Source: an uncultured Alphaproteobacteria bacterium
GTDB taxonomy: Bacteria; Pseudomonadota; Alphaproteobacteria; Bin95
DNA length: 6,004 nucleotides
Reading direction: 5' to 3'
NCBI GenBank assembly: GCA_913060845.1
Contig: CAJXVF010000169.1
Span: forward strand, 1-6,004
Shown here piece after piece: positions 1-5,955 of this stretch. The notes beneath the pieces are model-generated. The model made no database searches. It had not been told where the DNA came from and saw only the letters and a program-made list of their open reading frames with translations. Every line of letters starts with the position of its first letter. Position 1 is the first letter of the stretch. The position numbers and the translations under genes are program-made.

Positions 1-48
1 TCTACACCTCTCTATTCGTCGGCAGCGTCAGATGTGTATAAGAGACAG
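1..48 (+). other. Illumina Nextera P5-side adapter, not genomic
   Basis: Bases 1-7 (TCTACAC) are the end of the P5 oligo. Bases 8-15 (CTCTCTAT) match the Nextera i5 index known as S502. Bases 16-29 (TCGTCGGCAGCGTC) are the read-1 primer arm, and 30-48 are the 19-bp Tn5 mosaic end (AGATGTGTATAAGAGACAG). The blocks are contiguous and in library order, so this is untrimmed sequencing adapter. Genomic sequence begins at 49. Read on the minus strand, the adapter adds the false peptide tail SYTHLTLPTNREV to the RND pump. Confidence 0.99.
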
Positions 49-1675
49 CCCACAACAACGCAAATGCACGATTGGCCACGGTCCGTCTTGCCAAGCCCAC
101 AAACATGCCCAGGAACATCCGCCCAAACGCATCAAGTGGCGGAATACTGAGGCGCTTACTTTTGGATAATTCGCCCGAGAAAAGCCGCTTGCTAAGGGCT
201 GGAATGACCGTGATGGCAACCAAAAGCGACAGGATCACGGATACGGAAATAGCCACCGCAATGTCGCGGAACAACTGACCGACTTCCAAATCCGTCGTCA
301 AAATAGGCACGAACACCAGCACTGTCGTCAGCGCTGAAACTAGAATGGCACCCCAAACTTGCTTGGCGCCTTCATAGGCAGCGCGCGTTGGGGAATAGCC
401 TTTCTCCCGTAGCCGATAGATATTCTCCAGCACGACAATCGCCGCATCCACGACCATACCGACGGCAAAAGCGATACCGGCCAGCGAGATCACGTTGAGC
501 GAGCGGCCAAGCATCGCCATGGCAACAAATGAGCCAATAACGGAAACAGGAATAGCGATGGCGATGATCAGCGTCGGTCGCCAAGACCGCAGGAAAAGCA
601 GCAATACAATGGCAGCCAGAATGCCACCAACCACGATGTTCGTTTGCACTAGATCAATGGCAGATTCGATGTAAACCGTCTCGTCGTAGACCTGATGCAA
701 GTTCAGTCCACGCGGATGCAGGACGTCCTCATTCAGCTCGACGACTGCAGCGCGCAGCTCCTTCATCACTTCGATGACGTTGGCGCCAGTCTCCCGCACC
801 GCATTTACCGCTAGGCCGGGCGCACCGTTGCGGCGGATCGTGGCGCGAGGCTTGCCATAGTCGTAGCGCACCTCCCCGATATCAGCGACAGATACACGGG
901 AGACGCGGCCCGTTGCAGGATCGAGTTCTGACCGCAATATAACGGCTTCAATGGATTCAGGGCTGTCCAATTCCCCTTCCGAGCGAACGACATAAGACCG
1001 CTTGCCTTCGTCCAGCTCACCCGCTGAGAACGAGGCATGTTCCGCCCGAAGACGCGACGCCACTTCACCGATTGTCAGGCGATATTGGGCCAACCGTGCC
1101 GGGTCGACGATGATCTGCAGTTCACGAGCACCGCCACCATACAAGTTCGTCAGCGCAACGCCGGAAACACGTTCAAAGCGATCTTGAACCGTGTCTTCGA
1201 TGAAATCCCGGTATGTATGGATTGGCGTAACATTGCCTTCCATATGCTGGATCGAGAACCAGGCAATGGGATTATCATCTGCGCCCGCCGTCTTCAGCGT
1301 TGGTTCGTCCGCTTCCTCAGGATAGCCATTCACACGGTCCAACCGGTTGGAAACCAGCAGCAGCGACTTGTCCATGTTCGTACCGACAGCGAATGTCAGC
1401 GTCACACGACCAGACCCGGTGCTGGATTGGCTCTCCATCTTTTCCAGGCCATCGACGCCTTTCAGCACCTCCTCCTGGCGATTAACAATCTCGCGTTCAA
1501 TTTCAGCAGGCGCGGCCCCCGGCCAAGTTGTGTTGACCGTAACCTGGGGCTTGTTGACCTCTGGAATGAGCTGGATCGGGATTGTCGTCAGCGCCAGCGC
1601 GCCGAACATCACGATCATCAGTACCGCTGAGATCGTTGCGACAGGCCGTTCAATAGCGCCGCGGATTAAGTTCAT
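49..1675 (-). CDS. RND efflux transporter, inner-membrane pump subunit (N-terminal half, cut by contig end)
   Basis: This is the proton-driven pump of a tripartite RND exporter (AcrB/CusA superfamily). About 542 genuine residues remain of a family length near 1,030-1,060; everything after W542 is adapter. Transmembrane helix 1 is at about residues 12-30, followed by the periplasmic porter region (about 35-335) and helices 2-6 (about 343-495), including the typical FLRSWRPTLIIAIAIPVSVIG stretch around 362-381. The helix-4 proton-relay motif VGMVVDAAIVVLENIYR keeps one Asp (D410) where AcrB has an Asp pair; the next residue is Ala, as in CusA. The second half of the porter and the partner Lys in helix 10 are missing from the contig. 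The ATG overlaps the stop of the adaptor gene by four bases (ATGA), with GGAAGG nine bases upstream, so translation is probably coupled. Family assignment is secure; the substrate (drug, metal or other) is not determinable. Confidence 0.96.
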
Positions 1676-2829
1676 GGTTTTTTGCCTTCCGGCGGACCGG
1701 CTGCCTTGTCCCCCGCCAGCTTAAACGGCTGGCCAGGACGCAACCCTTCATTGCCGCGCACAACAACGATGTCACCCGGCCCAACGCCCGAAAGCACGAC
1801 AAACCGGCCACCAATGGCTGGGCCCAGGCGGAGCGTTCGCGGTTCAGCCTGATAGAGACCGGCTTCATCCGAAGCGCGGGCGACCATGACCGATGGGTCT
1901 TTGCCGCGACGAATCACAGCGTCTTTATGCACGGTCAGCACCGATTGCGCTTCAGCAACTGGCACATCGACCGTGACTGATGCATTGGCGACGGCCACAG
2001 CAGCGAGTGCTGGCGGCAATGGTCCAAATCGAATTGGTCGGGTTCGGGATACGCCGGTCTCACGCGGAATCACAGCGCGCACAGGTACGGAAGCCGTGAC
2101 ACCGGCATAGCGCACGGTGGCGATAGCGCCGGGTGTAGCGCCGCCCATGCGTTCAGTGGGCGCTTCGGCTTCAACTTCCATCGCCTCAATACCAAGCAGA
2201 GACACGACGGGGCCGCCAAGCGGGACGAAGCCGCCGACATCCACATGTCGCTCCATAACAACGCCAGCATAGGGTGCACGCACATTGGAATAGGCCAGAT
2301 CAACATCCGCCAGCTTCAGTTCAGCTTTGGAGCGGGCGTAGTCAGCCTGAGCTTCTTTGACCTGGGCTGCCGCACGCTCGGCCTCACGCTGCTTATCCGC
2401 AAGCAGGGCTTCACTGAAGGCTGCAGATTTTCTAAGCCGCGCAAGTCGGTTTGCGGATTGCTGCGCTAGGCGCAGGCTGGCCTTAGCGCTGGAAATTCTG
2501 GCCGAGGCCAAGTTCAGCAAAGCGCGACGGCGTGACCGTTCAGCTTTCAGCCTGTCCTCTGCAATGCGGATGAGTGTTTGGTTTTTCTCGACGCGGTCGC
2601 CGACGCCAACCAACACTTCATCCACAGCCCCGCCGATGCGGGCAGCAATAGGACCACCACGAAGCGAAACGAACCGGCCAACGACGGCAGCAGTTTCGCT
2701 CGCAGTTTCCTGGCGCACAGCGTCGCCCACCAGAGTAGGCGGCGGGCGTTTACGGCCTTGCGCATCCGCTGCGCCGGAGAGACCGAACGCCAGCAAAAAA
2801 ACCAAGGCAAATCTTAGATTGAACCACAC
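1672..2829 (-). CDS. RND efflux periplasmic adaptor (membrane fusion protein)
   Basis: This is the periplasmic adaptor that links an RND pump to an outer-membrane channel (HlyD/AcrA family); 385 residues is a normal length. An N-terminal signal peptide (about 1-23, hydrophobic ALVFLLAFGL, then ADA before Q24) lacks a lipobox Cys, so the protein is probably soluble or peripheral rather than a lipoprotein. Domains in order: first lipoyl half (about 57-90, with IGGAVDEVLVGVGDRV), an Ala/Lys/Arg-rich alpha-helical hairpin (about 91-180), second lipoyl half (181-213, NVRAPYAGVV), beta-barrel (about 214-295) and membrane-proximal domain (about 296-372). The C-terminus is Lys/Pro rich. The start is GTG: it has GAAGG nine bases upstream, an in-frame stop lies just five codons further upstream, and the signal peptide begins directly at it. 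The gene overlaps the pump by four bases, so they form one exporter. No metal-binding His/Met cluster typical of CusB-like adaptors is evident. Confidence 0.94.
   Translation of the reverse strand: MWFNLRFALVFLLAFGLSGAADAQGRKRPPPTLVGDAVRQETASETAAVVGRFVSLRGGPIAARIGGAVDEVLVGVGDRVEKNQTLIRIAEDRLKAERSRRRALLNLASARISSAKASLRLAQQSANRLARLRKSAAFSEALLADKQREAERAAAQVKEAQADYARSKAELKLADVDLAYSNVRAPYAGVVMERHVDVGGFVPLGGPVVSLLGIEAMEVEAEAPTERMGGATPGAIATVRYAGVTASVPVRAVIPRETGVSRTRPIRFGPLPPALAAVAVANASVTVDVPVAEAQSVLTVHKDAVIRRGKDPSVMVARASDEAGLYQAEPRTLRLGPAIGGRFVVLSGVGPGDIVVVRGNEGLRPGQPFKLAGDKAAGPPEGKKP
1685..1690 (-). promoter_or_regulatory. Ribosome binding site of the RND pump gene
   Basis: The minus strand reads GGAAGG, then nine bases, then ATG at 1675-1673. 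The site lies inside the last codons of the adaptor gene. It supports this ATG as the pump start and fits coupled translation across the ATGA overlap. Confidence 0.6.
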
Positions 2830-2838
2830 GTCAGTACG

Positions 2839-2843
2839 CCTTC
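2839..2843 (-). promoter_or_regulatory. Ribosome binding site supporting the GTG start of the adaptor
   Basis: The minus strand reads GAAGG followed by nine bases and then GTG at 2829-2827. It decides the start, because no in-frame ATG lies between this GTG and the upstream stop. Confidence 0.55.
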
Positions 2844-2923
2844 ATGCAACACCGAAGCAATGGGCTACAAATAGGGCGCTTTTAGGCCTTCGTCCATCGG
2901 CAGGCAGACGCTAAGCCGGGGGA

Positions 2924-3511
2924 TTAATCTAGATCTCCGCCGAGCTCCGCACGTGCGCTTACAGGGATAACGGCCATGTGGGCATAGTTTTCATGGTCAA
3001 TGCCCAAGATGGCGCGGGTGTTAGCCTGTTTCATCTTATCCGCTTGGGCGTCAGTCAATTCAAAGTGAACGAACTGAACGCTGGAGGCTTTGCCCTCTGC
3101 AGATGTGCGGTCAACATCAACTTCAGCCCTGCTGGAAATACGTTCGCCATCCAGTTCCAGGTACATATGCTCCTCAAACCCGCCCATACGGTTGAGCACA
3201 GTCTTGCGGCGGATCGGATCATCGATCTCAATCATCACAGTCGCGATCAGCTCGCGGCCCTGGGGAATGAGCGGATTATACGCCTCAAGTTCATCAGGAA
3301 TCTGTGCCTCGCCGCCCTTCTCGATCGCCAGCATTTCATGCACCTGGTGCCACATGGTCGCGTAGTTCTCGAAATAGAACGTCGCGAACGGGCCGACTGC
3401 GATGCGGCGGTTAGCCTTCATCTGCATCATGTCCCGGCGGCGTTCTTTGCGGCCCGGCGTATAGTCCGCCAGATCCATGATATCGGCGCGGGTAATCTCA
3501 CGCTTGGACAT
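2924..3511 (-). CDS. DUF3501 family protein, function unknown
   Basis: This 195-residue protein matches the DUF3501 family by its conserved blocks: ITRADIMDLADYTPGRKERR near the start, then NRRIAVGPFATFYFENYATM (about 35-53), WHQVHEMLAIEKGGEAQIPD (about 54-73) and AYNPLIPQGRELIATVMIEI (about 77-96). There is no signal peptide, membrane segment or cysteine, so it is probably cytoplasmic. The core is rich in conserved acidic and His residues (E48, H55, H58, E59, E64, E68), which could bind metal, though this is inference. The ATG at 3511 is preferred over an in-frame TTG six codons upstream because a perfect AGGAGG sits nine bases before the ATG and would otherwise be inside the coding region. 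It lies 46 bases after the Fe-S oxidoreductase gene and is probably in the same transcript. Genes of this family commonly sit beside a rubrerythrin and a CCG-domain Fe-S protein, as here, which points to a shared redox role. Confidence 0.92.
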   Translation of the reverse strand: MSKREITRADIMDLADYTPGRKERRRDMMQMKANRRIAVGPFATFYFENYATMWHQVHEMLAIEKGGEAQIPDELEAYNPLIPQGRELIATVMIEIDDPIRRKTVLNRMGGFEEHMYLELDGERISSRAEVDVDRTSAEGKASSVQFVHFELTDAQADKMKQANTRAILGIDHENYAHMAVIPVSARAELGGDLD

Positions 3512-3520
3512 TGCTGCCTG

Positions 3521-3526
3521 CCTCCT
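3521..3526 (-). promoter_or_regulatory. Consensus ribosome binding site of the DUF3501 gene
   Basis: AGGAGG on the minus strand lies nine bases before ATG 3511-3509. It fixes the start and rules out the upstream TTG, whose second and third codons would be AGG AGG. Confidence 0.85.
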
Positions 3527-3557
3527 CAAGTTCAGAAAATTGCGTCAATCGATGACG

Positions 3558-4925
3558 TCAAACGTCGTAGCCGTAAGCCTTAGCGAACAGCTTGATAGGA
3601 TGGGGTGCGTGGGCGATCTCTAACGATCCATCTTCCCGCTCCACCCCCTGCATAATGTGCTCGCCAGCAAGCGGGCATTCGGATGCGATATAGCGCTTGC
3701 GGTCTTTCTCAGCAGATTGCTGCATTGCCTTAACGGCCTGCTTCGCCACCGGTTTGCCAACCTTCAACGCCACATCGAAGTTCTCTTTCATGGCACCCCA
3801 AGAACCGCCATGGCCAGAGCAGCGCTCGATGATTGCCACCTTCGTTTCAGGGATCATCCGCAGCATCTCTGCCGCCTTCGGGCCCATATTTTGAGCGCGC
3901 GCGTGGCAAGCAAGATGCATCGTCACGTCGCCACCCAAAGGAACCATGCCGTCAGCAAGGCCTTCCTTTTTGGCGATCTCTACGACGTATTCCGAGATGT
4001 CCTTAGTCGCCTCAGCAAGCCGACGCACATTCTCATCATCCGGCACGATCAATGGCCATTCAAACTTGAACATCAACGCGCAAGATGGCACCAGCGGCAC
4101 GACCTCATAATCACAATCGACCCATTGGGCGACAAGTGCTGCGGCCACGGTTTTAGCCTGTTCTGCTACGCGCGCCAGATCGCCCTGTTCTAACTGCGGC
4201 ATGCCACAGCAGCCTTCATAGGTGACTTCCGTTTTGACGCCATTCTTCGCGAGCACATGGCGTGCTGCAAGGCCGATATCTGGATCGTTGTAATTGCCAA
4301 AGCAAGTCGCATAGAGGACTGCCTTGCGACCATATCCCGGCGCTGTCGCATCCACTTGGGCAGGGTTCTGTTGGGCAGCGTTGACCAGCGTCGTAGCCGC
4401 AAACTTCGGCAACGCCGCATCCCGGTGCAGGCCAAGCGTCTTTTCCATGACAGGCCGCGTCAGGCTGTTATCTGTCTTGCTAGCCCAATTGGCAATCGAC
4501 GGCGCGAGCCCCGCCATCTTGGAATTGCGATCTGTTTCCGTCAGCTGCTTGAGGCGCTTGTTCGCACCATCACGCTTCAGCTCAGCGTGACGATATCGCA
4601 GCATCAAATGCGGGAAATCGAGATCGAACTCATGCGGCGGGACATAAGGGCATTTCGTCATGAAACAGAGATCGCAAAGGGTGCAAGCGTCTACGACACC
4701 CTTGAAGCCACTGCTATCAACCGTATCGAGCTCTTCTGACGGCGCGCTGTCGACTAAATCAAACAGGCGCGGGAAGCTATCGCAAAGATTAAAGCACCGT
4801 CGGCAGCCATGGCAGACGTCAAAGACGCGGCGCATCTCCTCATCCAGCAGTGCCGGGTTCGTGAAATCTGGATTTTCCCAGTCAATAGCATGACGGGTCG
4901 GCGCTTCGAGGCTGCCTTCGCTCAT
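3558..4925 (-). CDS. Iron-sulfur oxidoreductase with two ferredoxin-type clusters and two CCG domains (GlpC/HdrB-like)
   Basis: This 455-residue protein probably passes electrons between a donor and an acceptor in the cytoplasm or at the membrane face. Two [4Fe-4S] motifs lie near the N-terminus: C38, C41, C44, C48 (CHGCRRCFNLC) and C81, C84, C87, C92 (CTLCDLCFMTKCP). Two cysteine-rich CCG domains follow, of the type found in HdrB, GlpC and glycolate oxidase subunit GlcF. The first has C208, C239-C240-G and C282; the second has C340, C369 and C417, but reads CSGHGGSWG where a classic domain has CCG. No FAD-binding partner (GlpA, GlcD or HdrA type) is encoded here, so a glycerol-3-phosphate or glycolate role is not supported. 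Its neighbours, a rubrerythrin without rubredoxin and DUF3501, suggest it may supply or relay electrons for peroxide or iron chemistry; this is inference. The ATG has AAGG eight bases upstream. No transmembrane segments are apparent. Confidence 0.93.
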   Translation of the reverse strand: MSEGSLEAPTRHAIDWENPDFTNPALLDEEMRRVFDVCHGCRRCFNLCDSFPRLFDLVDSAPSEELDTVDSSGFKGVVDACTLCDLCFMTKCPYVPPHEFDLDFPHLMLRYRHAELKRDGANKRLKQLTETDRNSKMAGLAPSIANWASKTDNSLTRPVMEKTLGLHRDAALPKFAATTLVNAAQQNPAQVDATAPGYGRKAVLYATCFGNYNDPDIGLAARHVLAKNGVKTEVTYEGCCGMPQLEQGDLARVAEQAKTVAAALVAQWVDCDYEVVPLVPSCALMFKFEWPLIVPDDENVRRLAEATKDISEYVVEIAKKEGLADGMVPLGGDVTMHLACHARAQNMGPKAAEMLRMIPETKVAIIERCSGHGGSWGAMKENFDVALKVGKPVAKQAVKAMQQSAEKDRKRYIASECPLAGEHIMQGVEREDGSLEIAHAPHPIKLFAKAYGYDV

Positions 4926-4961
4926 CTCAAAAACCTTGCGCGACAGGGGGTTCCGGCGTGC

Positions 4962-4992
4962 ACTATATCAATATCAGGCCGGGCAAAATCAA
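4962..4992 (-). promoter_or_regulatory. Candidate promoter for the Fe-S oxidoreductase and DUF3501 genes
   Basis: On the minus strand TTGATT (4992-4987) is followed after 17 bases by GATATA (4969-4964), or after 19 bases by TATAGT (4967-4962). It lies about 37 bases before the ATG at 4925, downstream of the hairpin that follows rubrerythrin. The match to a sigma-70 promoter is moderate, and both hexamers overlap the GATATTGAT direct repeats. Confidence 0.4.
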
Positions 4993-4996
4993 TATC
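4967..4996 (-). repeat. Two direct copies of GATATTGAT, 21 bp apart; possible operator
   Basis: The minus strand has identical 9-mers at 4996-4988 and 4975-4967. The start-to-start distance of 21 bp is two helical turns, so both copies face the same side of the DNA. The upstream copy overlaps the candidate -35 and the downstream copy overlaps the candidate -10. Such an arrangement suits a regulator binding as a tandem, but the AT-rich words could also coincide by chance. Confidence 0.45.
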
Positions 4997-5011
4997 GGAA
5001 CGAATGAGAGA

Positions 5012-5043
5012 GAGGGTGCGGACGCAAGCGTCAACGCACCCTC
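5012..5043 (-). terminator. Strong hairpin after rubrerythrin, probable terminator or attenuator
   Basis: The outer arms GAGGGTGCG (5012-5020) and CGCACCCTC (5035-5043) are perfectly complementary. Inside them GACG and CGTC pair across a four-base loop, with a two-base AA bulge at 5033-5034. The hairpin starts 21 bases after the rubrerythrin stop. On the minus strand the following bases are TCTCTCATTCGTT, which is T-rich but not a clean T run, so termination may be partial. Confidence 0.7.
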
Positions 5044-5064
5044 CCAACTCATACGCTTAGTTGC

Positions 5065-5481
5065 TTAAGCAAGCTCGTCGAGAGCCTTCTGGAAGCGACC
5101 GGCGTGGCTGCGTTCAGCCTTCGCAAGGGTCTCGAACCAGTCGGCAATCTCGTCGAAACCTTCGTCACGAGCTGTGCGGGCCATGCCCGGATACATATCC
5201 GTGTATTCGTGGGTTTCGCCTGCAACAGCAGCCTTAAGGTTATCTTCGGTCGGGCCGATGGCCAGGCCGGTTGCCGGATCGCCAGTCTCTTCGAGATATT
5301 CGAGGTGACCGTGGGCGTGGCCGGTTTCGCCTTCTGCTGTGGAGCGAAATACAGCGGCAACATCATTGTGGCCTTCGATGTCGGCCTTCTGTGCGAAATA
5401 CAGATAGCGGCGGTTTGCCTGGCTTTCGCCAGCAAATGCTTCTTTCAGATTGTCTTCGGTTTTGCTGCCCTTGAGCGCCAT
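5065..5481 (-). CDS. Rubrerythrin-type di-iron protein without a rubredoxin domain
   Basis: Rubrerythrins reduce hydrogen peroxide at a di-iron centre in a ferritin-like four-helix bundle in the cytoplasm. The 138 residues contain every expected ligand: E19, E52 with H55 (ExxH), E89 with E92 (ExxE), and E123 with H126 (ExxH). The C-terminal rubredoxin domain of classical rubrerythrin (about 190 residues) is absent and there are no cysteines at all, so electrons must come from another protein. The two halves are visibly related: [13 protein letters not shown] (8-20) and [13 protein letters not shown] (78-90). The ATG at 5481 is chosen because GAGGAGGG lies about nine to ten bases upstream; an in-frame GTG 18 codons earlier would place that site inside the gene. 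A TTGACT promoter element and an Irr-box-like palindrome lie upstream, and a hairpin follows the stop. An iron-storage or oxidase role is an alternative to peroxidase. Confidence 0.95.
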   Translation of the reverse strand: MALKGSKTEDNLKEAFAGESQANRRYLYFAQKADIEGHNDVAAVFRSTAEGETGHAHGHLEYLEETGDPATGLAIGPTEDNLKAAVAGETHEYTDMYPGMARTARDEGFDEIADWFETLAKAERSHAGRFQKALDELA

Positions 5482-5491
5482 AGGATTAATC

Positions 5492-5497
5492 CCTCCT
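5492..5497 (-). promoter_or_regulatory. Consensus ribosome binding site of the rubrerythrin gene
   Basis: AGGAGG on the minus strand, within ACGAGGAGGG, lies ten bases before ATG 5481-5479. It fixes the start at that ATG rather than the GTG at 5535. Confidence 0.85.
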
Positions 5498-5539
5498 CGT
5501 TCATCAAGATCTTCAGGCCGCCAGTACGACGGCACATCT

Positions 5540-5569
5540 TAAATATGGATAATCTCGGCTAAAAGTCAA
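5540..5569 (-). promoter_or_regulatory. Candidate promoter of the rubrerythrin gene
   Basis: On the minus strand TTGACT (5569-5564) matches the -35 consensus at five of six positions. After 18 bases comes TATTTA (5545-5540), a weak -10. The leader would be roughly 50-60 bases. The -35 is clearer than the -10. The Irr-box-like site ends four bases upstream of the -35. Confidence 0.5.
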
Positions 5570-5572
5570 TTC

Positions 5573-5589
5573 TTTAGACAGGTTCTAAG
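5573..5589. promoter_or_regulatory. Probable Irr box (iron control element, ICE motif)
   Basis: The plus strand reads TTTAGACAGGTTCTAAG. Against the ICE pattern TTTAGAA-nnn-TTCTAAA recalled from work on rhizobial Irr, it matches 12 of 14 defined positions, and the core dyad TTAGA-5-TCTAA is perfect. It sits in the gap between an Irr-like gene and rubrerythrin, directly upstream of the TTGACT element. Position and sequence together make Irr binding likely. Irr can activate or repress depending on site position, so the direction of control is open. Confidence 0.72.
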
Positions 5590-5630
5590 ATTGATTTCTG
5601 CAGTGCCACGTGGACAAAACAGAGGCGCAC

Positions 5631-5955
5631 TCAGGCTTTGTTCAGCCGGATAATTACGTCGACCCGCTCTACCGTAGCCCCAGCCGGTACCATTGGGAGC
5701 TTGGCGATGCTTACGGCATCAGCTGGAACATCTTCTAACCGACCTTCGGCCACATGGAAGAAGTGATGATGATCGGAAATATTTGTGTCGAAATAGGCAC
5801 GCCCAGGCTCTGCCAGCACTTCACGGAGCAATCCAGCATCAACGAACTGTCGAAGGGTATTATAGACAGTCGCGAGGGATACGCTGAGTGCCGCCGCGTT
5901 CGCCTCAGCAAACAATTCCTCCGCCGTCACATGGCGGCAATCACCAGCAAACAGC
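5631..5955 (-). CDS. irr: Fur-family iron response regulator, Irr-like (5' end cut by contig end)
   Basis: Irr is the alphaproteobacterial Fur-family protein that senses haem/iron status and binds ICE boxes. The 107 genuine residues carry the Fur winged-helix segment HVTAEELFAEAN with the recognition helix SVSLATVYNTLRQF, then GLLREV, YFDTN and the Irr-type triple histidine in SDHHHFFHV, ending in VERVDVIIRLNKA, which resembles Irr C-termini. There are no CxxC zinc motifs of classical Fur or PerR in what remains. About 30-40 N-terminal residues are missing: the contig ends at 5955, and the apparent start MGSEMCIRDR is adapter translation. The gene is followed after 149 bases by rubrerythrin, with an ICE-like site in that gap, so it probably regulates its neighbour. 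Fur family is certain; Irr rather than another Fur-type subgroup is likely from the HHH motif and C-terminus. Confidence 0.88.

Noticed and set aside
1037..1630. Long plus-strand reading frame (197 codons) opposite the RND pump
   Set aside because: It is antisense to a well-conserved gene, has no recognisable protein features, and its composition follows from the opposite frame. The same holds for plus-strand frames at 2357-2914, 2978-3583, 3657-4193, 4257-4739 and 5104-5562.
2831..2845. Five-codon mini-frame (ATG AAG GCG TAC TGA) ending one base before the adaptor GTG
   Set aside because: It has no ribosome binding site, and its GAAGG serves as the adaptor's own site. A frame this short is expected by chance.
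2830..2923. Possible promoter TGGACG-17-TATTTG before the RND adaptor
   Set aside because: Both hexamers are poor matches, so it is not distinguishable from background. No clear terminator hairpin was seen in this gap either.
3512..3529. TTG start for DUF3501, giving six extra residues
   Set aside because: The extension contains the AGGAGG ribosome binding site of the ATG at 3511, and family members begin near MSKREITR.
3553..3560. TGACGTCA palindrome at the stop codon of the Fe-S gene
   Set aside because: It is an eight-base palindrome largely formed by coding and stop bases, with nothing around it to suggest a binding site.
5482..5535. GTG start for rubrerythrin, giving 18 extra residues
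   Set aside because: The extension covers the GAGGAGGG ribosome binding site, and the extra residues do not resemble rubrerythrin.
5606..5613. CCACGTGG palindrome after the regulator stop codon
   Set aside because: It is only eight bases with no loop or T tract, so it supports neither a terminator nor a known operator.
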